64,000 nucleotides of DNA from Pseudoxanthomonas sp. SE1 (lineage in GTDB: Bacteria > Pseudomonadota > Gammaproteobacteria > Xanthomonadales > Xanthomonadaceae): positions 1,665,001 through 1,729,000 of the forward strand of contig NZ_CP113783.1 of the NCBI RefSeq assembly GCF_029542205.1, read 5' to 3'. Positions 1 to 9,667 of this stretch are shown piece by piece; the stretch's first letter is position 1, and each line of letters begins with the position of its first letter. The position numbers and the translations under genes were made by a program. The notes under the pieces are model-generated. The model saw nothing but the letters and a program-made list of their open reading frames with translations. It had not been told where the DNA came from and did not search any database.

Positions 1-1218
1 GGCATCGGCTATATCCCGTCCTGGAACGTGCCCGCAGCCGTCGCGCGCTACATGACGTTCGAGCCGAGCGACAGCGCATTCCCGTATCTCGTCGCCAAGG
101 CGTGGGACGTGCGCGAGAAGACCACCACGGCCTACGTGCGCGGCAACATCGACACCGCGTGGGGCAACGTGAGCGTGCGCGGCAACGCGGGCGTGCAGGT
201 CCAGCACGTCGACCAGTCCTCCGATGCGATCAGGCTCAGTGGCGGCAGCAATCCGCTGCCCATCCACATGGGCAAGACCTTCACCGACGTGCTGCCGAGC
301 ATGAACCTGGCGTTCGGTTTCGACAACGACCAGACCCTGCGCGTCGCGATGGCCAAGCAGGTGGCGCGTCCGCGCGTGGACCAGCTGCGCGCTTCGCTGG
401 AAGTCACGGCGTCGGACGGTCCGGACCAGAACAACGGCACCGGCCTGCGCAACAGCTTCGCCAGCGGCGGCAATCCGCTGCTGGATCCGTGGCGGGCGTA
501 TGCGTTCGACGTGTCCTACGAGAAGTACTTCGGCACCAAGGCGTATGTGGCGGCGGCGTACTTCTACAAGGACCTGCAGTCGTACATCTATACCCAGACC
601 GATCCGTTCTACGATCTGTCGGACTACACGTCCGACATCCCGCCGCACCCGAACTTCCCGGGCGTCGGTGTCAACCCGACGGGCAGCTACTCGCGGCCGG
701 TGAACGGCGAGGGCGGGACGCTGCAGGGTCTGGAGCTGTCGGCGTCGCTGCCGTTCGACATGTTCAGCGATGCACTGCAGGGCTTCGGTGCGGTGGCCAG
801 CGCCACGTTCAACGACAGCAACATCCAGATCCGCGACCCGGAGAGTGCGTCCAGCGTGGGTGCGGGCGACATCGACCTGCCGGGCCTGTCCAAGCGGGTC
901 TACAACCTGACGGTGTACTTCGAGAAGAACGGCTTCGAGGCGCGCATCAACCAGCGTCGGCGTTCGGACTTCATCGGTGAGATCGGCAACTTCAACGGCA
1001 ACCGCACGCTGCGTTACGTGGTCGGCGAGAACATCACCGACGCGCAGGTCAGCTACACGTTCCCGGACGGGCATGCGCTCGGTGGCCTGAGCGTGCTGTT
1101 CCAGGCCAGCAACCTGACCGACGAGGCCTACCAGACCTACGCCGGCACCAAGGATCGTCCGCTGGAATACGTCGAGTGGGGCCGCAGCTACCTGCTGGGC
1201 GTCAGCTACAAGTTCTGA
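1..1218 (+). CDS. TonB-dependent receptor, C-terminal part (5' end outside window)
   Basis: The reading frame is open from the first base, so this is the C-terminal part (about 405 residues) of a larger outer-membrane receptor. It shows alternating aromatic/polar beta-barrel strands, a GGNPLLDPWRAYAFDVSYEKYF segment typical of the Xanthomonas/Caulobacter TonB receptor class, and a last strand ending in Phe (LLGVSYKF), the usual BAM recognition end. Family knowledge: these proteins import a ligand, often a carbohydrate or chelated metal, using TonB energy. The plug domain and TonB box are missing from view, so the ligand cannot be inferred. An intrinsic terminator follows directly. Confidence 0.88.
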   Translation, partial: GIGYIPSWNVPAAVARYMTFEPSDSAFPYLVAKAWDVREKTTTAYVRGNIDTAWGNVSVRGNAGVQVQHVDQSSDAIRLSGGSNPLPIHMGKTFTDVLPSMNLAFGFDNDQTLRVAMAKQVARPRVDQLRASLEVTASDGPDQNNGTGLRNSFASGGNPLLDPWRAYAFDVSYEKYFGTKAYVAAAYFYKDLQSYIYTQTDPFYDLSDYTSDIPPHPNFPGVGVNPTGSYSRPVNGEGGTLQGLELSASLPFDMFSDALQGFGAVASATFNDSNIQIRDPESASSVGAGDIDLPGLSKRVYNLTVYFEKNGFEARINQRRRSDFIGEIGNFNGNRTLRYVVGENITDAQVSYTFPDGHALGGLSVLFQASNLTDEAYQTYAGTKDRPLEYVEWGRSYLLGVSYKF

Positions 1219-1241
1219 TCCACGCGATATCTTGTTCTCCC

Positions 1242-1274
1242 AGCCCGTCGGCCTTGTGCCGGCGGGCTTTTTCT
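1242..1274 (+). terminator. intrinsic terminator after the TonB receptor
   Basis: The arms agcccgtcggc and gccggcgggct pair with one G-T wobble around a short loop and are followed by a T-rich run. It lies about 25 bases after the receptor stop codon. Confidence 0.75.
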
Positions 1275-1498
1275 TTGGGAGGGGACAAGACTGGCTGTAG
1301 GCACCGTGTCTACGCGCGCGGATGGAGACGTGGATTCAACGAAGCTGAGTACATCAGCGAGGTTTCACGCGTTTTCACGAGGATCGACGTACCGGATATC
1401 TGCCAACGCCGTTTGTCGGGCATCTGGCGCCCCCCTAGTCACCGGCCAGGGCGCGGCGCTTCAAGAACGCACGGCGCCTGCCAAAGCAGTTGTGCCCT

Positions 1499-1810
1499 TC
1501 ACTGACCTGGAATCGAGGCGAGGAGATGACGGAGCGTCGCCGCTTCATCTTGGCCACGGACATCCACGTCTATTTCTGCGATCCGCATCCTCCTTGGCAA
1601 CGGGGCACCAACGAGAACAGCAACGGCCTGATGCGGCAGTACTTCCCCAGGGGGATCGGCCTGGAGGATGTCTCGCACGCCATGCTGGATGCCGTGGCGC
1701 GCCAGCTCAACGAGCGGCCATGCACGCTTGGCTACGAAACACAGGCAGAGCGGCAGCGAAAAGCTGTTGCGTCGATCGGTCGAACCCAGGACCCGAAGCG
1801 GACATCAAGG
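1499..1810 (+). mobile_element. IS30-family transposase remnant, left of pao
   Basis: The frame reads SLTWNRGEEM, then VYFCDPHPPWQRGTNENSNG, then LNERPCTLGYETQAERQRK. This is the C-terminal catalytic third of an IS30-family transposase. The Glu of the DDE triad is present in NENSNG. The second Asp, normally in WDRG, is Asn here, and one residue is missing in the usual RPRKTLGY stretch. The N-terminal DNA-binding part is absent and the normal stop codon is lost, so the element is dead. The 3' end lies ten bases from the end of paoC. A second fragment of the same kind lies on the other side of the pao genes in opposite orientation. The 225 bases before it (1275-1498) hold nothing I recognise. 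Confidence 0.8.
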
Positions 1811-1819
1811 ATCACATGC

Positions 1820-4015
1820 CTAAACCCTGAGAGGGAGCTTTTCGATCAGCTTGTCGAGCGTGATCGGGTATTCGCGGACGCGAACACCTGACGCGTTGTA
1901 GACGGCATTGGCGATCGCTCCGCCGACGCCACAGATGCCGAGTTCGCCAACGCCCTTTGCCTTCATCGGCGAGGAGATGGGGTCCGTCTCATCCAGGAAA
2001 ATCACCTCCTGGTGAGGGATGTCCGCATGTACCGGGACCTCGTAGCCGGCCAGATCGTGATTGACGAAGAAGCCTAGCCGCTTGTCGACGGCCAGCTCTT
2101 CCATCAGCGCGGCGCCGGCCCCCATGACCATGGCGCCGATGACCTGGCTTCGGGCCGAGGTGGGATTCAGTATCCGGCCCGCGGCGCAGACAGCCAGCAT
2201 GCGACGGATACGGATCTCGGCCGTATAGGCGTCCACGCCGACTTCAACGAAGTGCGCACCGAAAGTGGCCTGCTGGAACTTCTTCTGGAGGTCGCCGAAT
2301 TCGATGGTGTCCTCGGCCACCAGCTCGCCGTCGTGGGCGGCTTGGACCAAAGGGATATCCTTGCCCGCGTTCACAACATGCCCGTCGATGAACTGCGCGC
2401 GAGCGGGATCCAGCCCGAGCTTGGTTGCCACGGTATCGCGCAACTTGACGCAGGCCGCGTATACGCCTGCGGTGGAGCTGTTGGCGCCCCATTGGCCGCC
2501 CGAGCCCGCTGAGACCGGGAAGCTTGAATCACCCAGACGGACATCCACCCGATCCAGCGGGACGCCCATCATTTCCGCAGCGGTCTGCGCAATGATGGTG
2601 TACGTCCCCGTACCGATGTCGGTCATATCCGTTTCGACAACGATTCGCCCTTGAGGGGTAAGCCGGATCCGGGCGCCGGACTTCATCACCAGGTTGTTGC
2701 GGTAGGCGGCCGCCACGCCCATCCCGACCCACCAACGGCCATCACGCACCTGCGCGGGCTTGGCATTGCGTTTGGCCCAGCCGAACTTGTCCGCACCTGT
2801 CTTCAGGCATTGCACCAGTTGGCGCTGCGAGAAAGGGCGCTCCGGCTTTTCCGGATCGACCTGGGTGTCATTGAGAATGCGAAACTCCACCGGATCCATG
2901 GCCAGCTTCTCGGCCATTTCGTCCACGGCTGCTTCCAACGCCATCATGCCCGGCGCTTCACCCGGAGCACGCATGGCATTTCCCTCAGGCAGGTCGAGCT
3001 CGGCAAGGCGCAGCGCGCACTTGCGGTGTTCGCCAGCGTAGAGCCAGCGCGTCTGCTGCGTGGCGACCTCTGGACCGCCCCCGGGGAGATCACCGGACCA
3101 ACTCTCGTGAGCAATGGCCGAAATGCGGCCGTCGTTGCCGCACCCAATGCGGATCCGCTGGATGGTCGCCGGCCGGTGCGTCGTGTTGTTGAGTGACAAC
3201 GGGCGCGGCAGCGCCACCTTGACCGGACGCTTGGCCGCACGCGCGCCCAACGCCGCCAATAGCGCATCCGAGCGAAGGAACAGCTTGGAGCCGAAACCTC
3301 CGCCGATGAACGGCGAGTCCAGGCGCACCTTGTCCGCAGGAATGCCCAGCGTGCGCGCCATGTCCTGCTTGCCCCAGTTGATCATCTGGTTGGACGTCCA
3401 CAGAGTCAGCGCGTCGCCCTGCCAGGCCGCGATGCTGGCATGAGGTTCCATCATCACGTGGGACTGGTCGGGCGTGGTGTAGGTCACGTCCAGTTGGACG
3501 GGAGCGGAGGGGAAATTCGCTTCGAAGTCGCCGGCCCCTGTATCGGGGTCGCTCTTGGGCATGGTGGCCGAGGCTTTCGCCGCGGCGAGGTCGAAGCGGC
3601 CCTGGGCCCGTGCGTAGTCCACCTTGACCAGCTGGGCAGCGGCCCGGGCTTGCTCGAACGTCTCGGCCACGACCAGTGCCACGGCCTGATGGTAGTGCTG
3701 GACATCCGTCACGGCCAACAGATGCGCGGTATTGAAGTTGCCCTTGGCCAGCGTGCCCGCATTCTTGCCCGTGACCACGGCCAGCACGCCAGGCGCGTTA
3801 CGCGCGGCAGAGGTGTCGATCGAGACGATGCGGCCTTTGGGAATCGTGGAACAGACCGGATATCCGTAAGCTTGATTGGCCACCACGTCGTGCCGTTCGT
3901 AGGCATAAGGGGCAGTTCCGGTGACCTTGCGCGGGCCATCGATCCGTGCCGTGGGCTTGCCTACGACCTTCAACTGGTCGATCGGATTGGTGGTGGCGGG
4001 CGTGTCGAATTTCAT
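1820..4015 (-). CDS. paoC: aldehyde oxidoreductase, molybdenum cofactor-binding subunit
   Basis: Large catalytic subunit (731 residues) of a periplasmic aldehyde oxidoreductase of the xanthine dehydrogenase family. It oxidises aldehydes to acids at a molybdenum cofactor. It follows E. coli PaoC (YagR) along its whole length, starting [19 protein letters not shown], with the cofactor-binding [11 protein letters not shown] and [11 protein letters not shown] motifs and the catalytic Glu near residue 691 in KGVGELG. The start is the ATG that overlaps the paoB stop (ATGA); the frame is open further upstream, but that part only mirrors paoB. In E. coli the maturation gene paoD follows; here an IS30 fragment takes that place. 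Function by homology is secure; the natural substrate is not known. Confidence 0.94.
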   Translation of the reverse strand: MKFDTPATTNPIDQLKVVGKPTARIDGPRKVTGTAPYAYERHDVVANQAYGYPVCSTIPKGRIVSIDTSAARNAPGVLAVVTGKNAGTLAKGNFNTAHLLAVTDVQHYHQAVALVVAETFEQARAAAQLVKVDYARAQGRFDLAAAKASATMPKSDPDTGAGDFEANFPSAPVQLDVTYTTPDQSHVMMEPHASIAAWQGDALTLWTSNQMINWGKQDMARTLGIPADKVRLDSPFIGGGFGSKLFLRSDALLAALGARAAKRPVKVALPRPLSLNNTTHRPATIQRIRIGCGNDGRISAIAHESWSGDLPGGGPEVATQQTRWLYAGEHRKCALRLAELDLPEGNAMRAPGEAPGMMALEAAVDEMAEKLAMDPVEFRILNDTQVDPEKPERPFSQRQLVQCLKTGADKFGWAKRNAKPAQVRDGRWWVGMGVAAAYRNNLVMKSGARIRLTPQGRIVVETDMTDIGTGTYTIIAQTAAEMMGVPLDRVDVRLGDSSFPVSAGSGGQWGANSSTAGVYAACVKLRDTVATKLGLDPARAQFIDGHVVNAGKDIPLVQAAHDGELVAEDTIEFGDLQKKFQQATFGAHFVEVGVDAYTAEIRIRRMLAVCAAGRILNPTSARSQVIGAMVMGAGAALMEELAVDKRLGFFVNHDLAGYEVPVHADIPHQEVIFLDETDPISSPMKAKGVGELGICGVGGAIANAVYNASGVRVREYPITLDKLIEKLPLRV

Positions 4016-4968
4016 GAGCGCACTCCTGCATCTTCCAGCACGGACGCGATGGTCCGCTCCACCAGTGGCACCTTGAACGCATTGAGTTCGCTGGTCCTGG
4101 CCCCCGCCAGCAAGGGCGTGGCCACGGCGGCGGCGCCGTTGGGCAGCTCGCGCTCTGCCTCCTCCACGCGCCATGGGCGCGCCGCAACGCCGCCCAGCGC
4201 GACGTGGCCCTTGCCGTCGCGCTGGACAATGGCGGCCACGGAGATCAACGCAAATGCATAGGACGCGCGATCGCGGACCTTTCGATAGAAATGCTTGCCA
4301 CCCACAGGCTCGGGCAATGTGACTGCAGTGATCAGTTCACCCTGCTCAAGCGCCGTTTCCAAGTGAGGCGTCGATGCCGGCAGTCGATGGAACTCCCCTA
4401 AAGGAATCCGCCGCGTGCTGCCATCGGGTTTGACTGTCTCCACAACCGCATCCAGGGCGCGCAGCGCCACGGCCATGTCGCTGGGGTGGGTCGCAATACA
4501 TGCCTCGCTGGCACCGAGAATCGCATGCGTACGGTCGAAGCCGCCAATAGCCGCGCACCCACTGCCCGGCAGGCGCTTGTTACACGGCTGCGCGGTGTCG
4601 TAGAAGTAGGGGCATCGCGTACGCTGCAGGAGATTGCCCGCGGTCGTGGCGCGGTTGCGCAACTGACCCGACGCGCCGGCCAGCAACGCGCGGGAGAGCA
4701 CCGCGTAGTCCTTGCGCACACGCGCATCCGCGGCCAGATCGGTATTGCGTACCAGGGCTCCTATGCGCAATCCGCCCTCTTTGGTCTTCTCGATCTTGTT
4801 CAGTGGCAAAGCGTTGATGTCGATCAGATGCGTCGGAGCTTCCACCTCCAGCTTCATCAGGTCGACCAGATTCGTGCCGCCGGCAATGAAGCGCGCTCCC
4901 GGCATACGAACCGCGGCGGCGGCGGCCTCCGCAGGCGTCTTTGCTCGCTCGTAGGAGAATGCCTTCAT
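4012..4968 (-). CDS. paoB: aldehyde oxidoreductase, FAD-binding subunit
   Basis: Middle subunit (318 residues) of the PaoABC complex, passing electrons between the iron-sulfur clusters and FAD. It has the FAD pyrophosphate loop [13 protein letters not shown] (about residues 27-39) and ATTAGNLLQ (about 108-115). Cys119, Cys129 and Cys138, in [21 protein letters not shown], are the ligands that give PaoB its extra 4Fe-4S cluster, a trait that separates this family from ordinary xanthine dehydrogenase FAD subunits. Both ends overlap the neighbouring genes by four bases (ATGA), which implies translational coupling. The ATG at 4968 is preferred over an upstream one inside paoA because the protein then begins [12 protein letters not shown], as in the family. 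Confidence 0.93.
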   Translation of the reverse strand: MKAFSYERAKTPAEAAAAAVRMPGARFIAGGTNLVDLMKLEVEAPTHLIDINALPLNKIEKTKEGGLRIGALVRNTDLAADARVRKDYAVLSRALLAGASGQLRNRATTAGNLLQRTRCPYFYDTAQPCNKRLPGSGCAAIGGFDRTHAILGASEACIATHPSDMAVALRALDAVVETVKPDGSTRRIPLGEFHRLPASTPHLETALEQGELITAVTLPEPVGGKHFYRKVRDRASYAFALISVAAIVQRDGKGHVALGGVAARPWRVEEAERELPNGAAAVATPLLAGARTSELNAFKVPLVERTIASVLEDAGVRS

Positions 4969-5615
4969 GAGCGAGCTCCAGAGACGTCGGTCATGGCATC
5001 GATGATGTTGGAGTAGGCACCACACCGGCAGATGTTGCCGCTCATGCGCTCACGCAGCTCGGCAGCGGTGACGCGCGGCCGCTCCGTCAGGTCTGCGGTG
5101 ACGTGGCTGGGGATGCCATCCTTGATTTCATCCAACACCGCGACCGCAGAGCAGATCTGGCCCGGCGTGCAGTACCCGCACTGGTAGCCATCGTGATCGA
5201 CAAAGGCCTTTTGCATCGGATGCAACGCCTCCGGCTTGCCGAGGCCTTCGATCGTGGTGATCCGGTCGCCCTCATGCAGCACGGCCAGGCTTAGACATGA
5301 GTTCACCCGGCGACCCTCCACCAACACCGTGCATGCGCCGCACTGACCGTGATCGCAACCCTTCTTGCTGCCAGTCAGTTTCAGATTCTCCCGCAGCGCA
5401 TCGAGCAGTGTCGTGCGGGTGTCCAGGTCGAGGGTGTGCGTCGCGCCATTGACGCTAAAGCTCACCCTCGTCAGGACGGGTGGTCTGGCAGCAGAGGATG
5501 CTCCCTGAACCGCGGAAGCCAGGGCTCTGGGCGAGGTGCTTGCGGCAACGGAGGAAGCACCCGCCAGGAGCACTTCGCGGCGGCTGAACTTGAAAGGTTC
5601 TTGCGGAATTGTCAT
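4965..5615 (-). CDS. paoA: aldehyde oxidoreductase, 2Fe-2S subunit with Tat signal
   Basis: Small subunit (216 residues) carrying two 2Fe-2S clusters. The N-terminus contains the twin-arginine motif SRREVLL (residues 11-17) and a hydrophobic stretch, so the folded complex is exported by the Tat system and the partners probably ride with it. Plant-type ferredoxin cysteines lie in CDHGQCGAC (87-95) and VNSC (107), and the second cluster in QCGYC and NICRC. The start chosen gives [14 protein letters not shown]; an upstream in-frame ATG at 5660 would bury the Tat motif. First gene of the paoABC operon. About 170 bases upstream is a second IS30 fragment, so the promoter may be recent. Confidence 0.94.
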   Translation of the reverse strand: MTIPQEPFKFSRREVLLAGASSVAASTSPRALASAVQGASSAARPPVLTRVSFSVNGATHTLDLDTRTTLLDALRENLKLTGSKKGCDHGQCGACTVLVEGRRVNSCLSLAVLHEGDRITTIEGLGKPEALHPMQKAFVDHDGYQCGYCTPGQICSAVAVLDEIKDGIPSHVTADLTERPRVTAAELRERMSGNICRCGAYSNIIDAMTDVSGARS

Positions 5616-6443
5616 GGCGATGACCCTTTGGCTGCAAGCCAAGCGGGAGTGCCGAGGCACTGGGCTTGCCTGTGGCTAGACAGCTGATTGTGTAGCAGAG
5701 AGGTCTTATGACGCTGTGAACGATGCGGCCAGCCGTTGCATGGGTGCGACAGTCCGAGCGTCGGGTGGGCAAGGCGCGCTCCGCCGAGATGTCCGATTCT
5801 GGCCTTGGATTCAACCGATCGACGCAACAGTTTGTCGATACCGCTCCACGAGTGTTTCGCCATCGCCGCTGGCATTCCGGATTGACCCTGCATCCGCCTC
5901 GTGACGCGACGCGGTCGCCAGCTTCAAGCTCGATGATGTCGCCTTGTGTGGAGTTGGTTCCGACTGTCGCCCACGTCGGACCAGTCGGTCACGCGTTTAC
6001 GCAATGGTTCAAGGACTTCCAGCGCCACCGTGAGGAGCGTCGTCATCGTGCATGAGCTTCTGACCCGCTCGCTACGGATGCGAGGGTCAATTGATGCGTC
6101 CTGCTGCGAAACCCGGGGTGATTCAGGGCGACATCCCTGGCGTGACGAGTGGCAGGTGTTCGACGAGCCCCAGCGTGACGCTTCCCGTGTGCCCAAGTGA
6201 CGATCCAGCCCCTGTGCCCCCCAGGCTGCACCCGGAGCAGAAAGCCGCTCACCAGCGCGTTGCTGACATCATCGGGGTGATCCGTGAGCAGGGCGGTAGC
6301 CGACGATCATCGTGGTCAGTTGGACGCGCCTTCTTTCGATTCCGTAAGTTCCTTGTAAGTCGGAGAGGCGGAGAGACCGCGCATCAATCTCAGGGCGAGG
6401 ACCATCCGCGCCCAGGTGCAAGAGCGGAAAATCCCTGAAAAAG
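5616..6443. other. long gap without a recognised gene
   Basis: Between paoA and tRNA-Ala, only the IS30 fragment at 5785-5862 and the tRNA terminator are recognisable. Several short open frames exist on both strands (for example minus 5924-6196 and plus 5723-6055), but none has a ribosome-binding site and a family match that I can support. It looks like eroded DNA left by insertion and deletion. Confidence 0.6.
5785..5862 (-). mobile_element. second IS30-family fragment, right of pao
   Basis: On the minus strand the frame reads GETLVERYRQTVASIG and then stops, matching the extreme C-terminus of IS30-family transposases (ETPAERF-Q-VAS). About 49 bases of this end (5785-5833) align with 1762-1810 on the plus strand with roughly eight mismatches, including the shared core ctgttgcgtcgatcggt and the shared end cggacatc. 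The two fragments therefore come from related elements placed in inverted orientation with their 3' ends facing the pao operon. Upstream transposase sequence is too decayed to follow. Confidence 0.65.
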
Positions 6444-6467
6444 AAAGCCCCGCCGAAGCGGGGCTTT
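6436..6467 (-). terminator. terminator of tRNA-Ala
   Basis: A ten-base stem (aaagccccgc / gcggggcttt) with a four-base loop is followed on the minus strand by ctttttc. It lies just after the tRNA 3' end. Confidence 0.85.
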
Positions 6468-6473
6468 GAATGT

Positions 6474-6549
<76 letters not shown>

Positions 6550-6566
6550 ACAAGAGCGGCGCCATT

Positions 6567-7676
6567 CTAGCCCGCGGCCGCTTCCTGTGCCAAGCCCGCG
6601 CGGGCCAGGATGGGCGCCAGCGTGGGCTCCAGTTCGCCGCGCCGCCAACCCGACAGGGCGGCGGGCCACTGGCCCGATTCCTGCAGCGCCTCCAGGTACC
6701 GGCGCGAGGCCAGCACGCCGTCCGGCAGGCCGAGTTCGGCACTGCGGGCCGACACCGCATCCTGCAGGCGCTTGATCTGCGCCTTGTCGCCATCGGTGGC
6801 GTTGCGCGCCAGCGGCATGCCGGCTTCGTCGTCCAGCGGCGTGGACAGCGTCTGCCAGATCGCGTCGGCCAGCTTGCGGGGCGCCTTGGGCTGGGTGTCG
6901 AACAGGCGCAACAGCGCCGCCTTGTCCATCGGCGGCGTGCGGGCGAGGTTTACCGCCAGCTCGTTGTCCAGGATCCAGCTGCGCGGCTTGTCGCTGGCGC
7001 GGGCCTGCGTTTCGCGCCAGCGCAACAGGCGCACCAGCCGTTGCTGCGCCTCGGCGTCGAGGAACTGCGCGCTGCGCATGGACAGGTGCGGCCAACGTTC
7101 GCCCTCGTCCTGCGCCGCGTTCTCCACGAAGCGGGCACAGTCTTCTTCCAGCCATGCGAGGCGGCCACTGGATGCCAGTCCGGTCCGGAGCGCGTCGTGC
7201 ACCGCGAACAGATAGCGCACATCGTCGGCCGCATAGTGCAGCTGCGACTCGCTCAACGGCCGGCGCAGCCAGTCCGAGCGGGTCTCGCCCTTGGGCAGCA
7301 CCACGCCGGTGATGCGTTCCACCAGCTTCTGGTAGCCCAGGCCGGCGGCCACCCCACCGATGGCGGCGGCGATCTGCGTATCGAACAACGGCGTCGGCAG
7401 CGCATTGCAGGCGAACTTGAACGCCACCAGGTCTTCACTCGCGCTGTGCATGACCTTGGTGATCGTGGTGTCCAGCAGCCACGGCCTCAGCGCATCGGTC
7501 ATGCCGGGCACCAGGGGGTCGACGAGCAGCACGTCGTCGTCGATGGCGATCTGCACCAGCGCCAGCTGCGGCCAATAGGTGCGTTCGCGCACGAACTCGG
7601 TATCCAGGCCGATCCGCGTAGGCAGGCGTTGCAGCTGCGCGTCCAGCGCGGTGGGGGTGTCGATCCAGTGGGGCAC
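6567..7676 (-). CDS. rnd: ribonuclease D
   Basis: A 3'-5' exoribonuclease (369 residues) that trims tRNA precursors. The DEDD catalytic set is visible as [12 protein letters not shown] (near residue 25), HSASEDL (near 79), FDTQIAA and YAADDVRYL (near 150). An HRDC-type helical domain follows at about residues 210-290. The start is GTG at 7676 with GGAG about six bases before it. It lies immediately upstream of tRNA-Ala on the same strand, a fitting context but probably accidental. Length agrees with the family. Confidence 0.95.
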   Translation of the reverse strand: MPHWIDTPTALDAQLQRLPTRIGLDTEFVRERTYWPQLALVQIAIDDDVLLVDPLVPGMTDALRPWLLDTTITKVMHSASEDLVAFKFACNALPTPLFDTQIAAAIGGVAAGLGYQKLVERITGVVLPKGETRSDWLRRPLSESQLHYAADDVRYLFAVHDALRTGLASSGRLAWLEEDCARFVENAAQDEGERWPHLSMRSAQFLDAEAQQRLVRLLRWRETQARASDKPRSWILDNELAVNLARTPPMDKAALLRLFDTQPKAPRKLADAIWQTLSTPLDDEAGMPLARNATDGDKAQIKRLQDAVSARSAELGLPDGVLASRRYLEALQESGQWPAALSGWRRGELEPTLAPILARAGLAQEAAAG

Positions 7677-7811
7677 GAAATCTCCGCGTGATGCGTGGTT
7701 TGCTCAGTCAGGGGACAATAACCTAAGGTCCGGGCTCAACCCGTATCGTCTGCCGGTCATGTCTGCCGGCATTCTCTCACGGGGGCCGGTGGCTCCCATC
7801 ACGGAGGGTGT

Positions 7812-9650
7812 TTGCGCGCGATCCTTGCCGCCTTGTTGATCTCGCTGCCGTGGCTCGCCGCGTGTTCGCGCGATGCGGCGACGCCGGACGAAGCGGGTGC
7901 CGCCGCCGATGCCGTGCGCATGCCCAGCGTGACCGTGACGGGCGACGACAGCGGCGTGGACGAACTGAACTGGCGCCCGCCCGCCGTGGCCCTGGTGCCC
8001 GACGATGCTGCCGACGCGCACCGGCGCGCGGCGCGTGCGTTGTCCGAAGGGCGCCTGTTCGATGGGCCGGACGACGCGATTCCGCTTTACCTCGCGCTGC
8101 AGCGGCTCGATGCCGGCGATGCGCGCGCGAAGACCGGCCTCGGCCGCAGCCTGGACCGCCTGCTGGACCAGGGCGCGCAGGTGATGCGCCATGCCGAGGA
8201 CCGCACCGAGGCCCTCCGTCGTGCACGGCAGATCGCCGCCGTGGCGCGTACCGTGGCCCCGGCCGATCCGGCGGTGATCGCCTATCTCGCGCGGGTGGAC
8301 GAGGCCGACCAGCTCACCCGGCTGAACGTGGCCAGCGAACGCGCCCTGCGCGAAGGCACGCTGGGCGAGAACGGCGGCGGCGCACTGGCGGGTTTCCGCG
8401 AAGTGCTGAAATGGAAGCCCGGCCAGCCGCGCGCCATGCAGGGTGTTGCCGCAGTGGAGAGCGCCATGATCCGCCGCGCGGAAGAGGCGGCGCTGGCCAG
8501 CGACTTCGCCACCACGCGCCTCTGGCTGGACCATGCCGCCAAGGTCCGCGAGGACGCGCAGACCGTGGCCGATGCGCGCGTGCGCGTGGAGGCCATCCGC
8601 ATGGCGCGCATCGCCGAACTGCGCGATGCCGGCGTACGCGACATGGCCACCCCGCTCGGGCTGAAGGACGCACGCGTGAAGCTGGCCGAGGTGTTGCGCA
8701 TCGCCGAGCCCGGCAACCGCGTGGCGGCCGATTTCCGCCAGCGCATCGACCTGGCCACGCACTACGGCCTGTACCGTCCGGGCCAGGCTTTCACCGATGC
8801 ACTGCACCATGGTGGCCGCGGGCCGGCGATGGTGGTGGTGCCGCATGGTGGCTTCAGCATGGGCGCGGGCGAGGACGAAAAGGATGCCGCCGATGCCGAG
8901 AAGCCCGCCCACTACGTGCGGTTCGATCGCGGATTCGCGATGGCCCTGCACCCGGTGACGGTGGGCGAATTCCGCCGCTTCGTGGAAGCAACCCAGTACC
9001 GCCCACGCGCCACGCGACGCGGGCACTCCATCGTCTACGACGAGCGCAGCGGCAATTTCGTGCGCCGCAGCGGCGTGGACTGGCGCTCGGACTACAACGG
9101 CCAGCCCGCCAGCGACGACATGCCGGTGCTGCACGTCAGCGTGTACGACGCCGAGGCCTACGCCGAATGGCTGGCCGGCCAGACCGGCCATGGCTACCGC
9201 CTGCCCAGCGAGGCCGAATACGAATACGCCCTGCGTGCCGGCCAGCAGGGCCGCTATCCCTGGGGCAACGGCCAGCCCCCCCGCGGGGTGGCCAACCTGA
9301 CCGGGGGCAACGACCGTTCGCCCAGCGGGCGGACCTGGAACAACGCCTTCATCGGCTACGGCGACGGCTACTGGGGGCCGGCGCCGGTGGGCCGCTTCCG
9401 CGCCAATGCCTTCGGCCTGAAGGACCTGGACGGCAACATCAGCGAATGGGTCGGCGACTGCTGGCACGCCAGCTACCGGCGCGCTCCGGCGGATGGCGCG
9501 GCATGGTTCAATCCCGGCTGCCGGTCGCGGGTGGTGCGCGGCGGCTCCTGGGCCAGTTCACCGGCACAGGCACGTGCCGCGTGGCGCTCGTCGTCGGATT
9601 CGGATATGACTAATGCGCGGGTGGGCTTCCGCGTCGTTCGCGGCATCTAG
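7812..9650 (+). CDS. lipoprotein with helical repeat region and SUMF1-like (FGE-sulfatase) domain
   Basis: A 612-residue protein beginning at TTG, chosen because a strong acggagggtg ribosome site lies just before it. The N-terminus is a lipoprotein signal with lipobox LAAC (Cys18). Residues about 80-330 are Ala/Arg/Leu-rich helical repeats resembling tetratricopeptide units. From about 335 to the end there is a formylglycine-generating-enzyme-like fold: GGFSMGAGEDEKDA, ALHPVTVGEFRRF, GYRLPSEAEYEYALRAG, DGNISEWVGD, RVVRGGSW, ARVGFRVVR. The paired active-site cysteines of true FGE are not evident, so catalysis of sulfatase maturation is unlikely. Bacterial proteins with this architecture often belong to kinase or secretion systems. 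Followed by the M48 peptidase gene 17 bases on, with which it may be co-transcribed. Confidence 0.85.
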   Translation: MRAILAALLISLPWLAACSRDAATPDEAGAAADAVRMPSVTVTGDDSGVDELNWRPPAVALVPDDAADAHRRAARALSEGRLFDGPDDAIPLYLALQRLDAGDARAKTGLGRSLDRLLDQGAQVMRHAEDRTEALRRARQIAAVARTVAPADPAVIAYLARVDEADQLTRLNVASERALREGTLGENGGGALAGFREVLKWKPGQPRAMQGVAAVESAMIRRAEEAALASDFATTRLWLDHAAKVREDAQTVADARVRVEAIRMARIAELRDAGVRDMATPLGLKDARVKLAEVLRIAEPGNRVAADFRQRIDLATHYGLYRPGQAFTDALHHGGRGPAMVVVPHGGFSMGAGEDEKDAADAEKPAHYVRFDRGFAMALHPVTVGEFRRFVEATQYRPRATRRGHSIVYDERSGNFVRRSGVDWRSDYNGQPASDDMPVLHVSVYDAEAYAEWLAGQTGHGYRLPSEAEYEYALRAGQQGRYPWGNGQPPRGVANLTGGNDRSPSGRTWNNAFIGYGDGYWGPAPVGRFRANAFGLKDLDGNISEWVGDCWHASYRRAPADGAAWFNPGCRSRVVRGGSWASSPAQARAAWRSSSDSDMTNARVGFRVVRGI

Positions 9651-9667
9651 CCGCCAGGGAGAGGGTG

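Noticed and set aside
1820-5615. Operon considered as xanthine dehydrogenase
   Set aside because: The extra 4Fe-4S cysteines in the FAD subunit, the Tat signal on the small subunit and whole-length similarity to PaoABC place it in the aldehyde oxidoreductase group.
5924-6196. Minus-strand open frame between paoA and tRNA-Ala
   Set aside because: No ribosome site and no family match; part of the eroded gap.
7704-9467. 587-codon open frame opposite the SUMF1-like gene
   Set aside because: His/Ala/Arg-rich translation typical of antisense high-GC frames; the plus-strand gene has motifs, a lipobox and a ribosome site.
7812-9650. SUMF1-like protein considered as a formylglycine-generating enzyme
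   Set aside because: No paired active-site cysteines and no sulfatase nearby.
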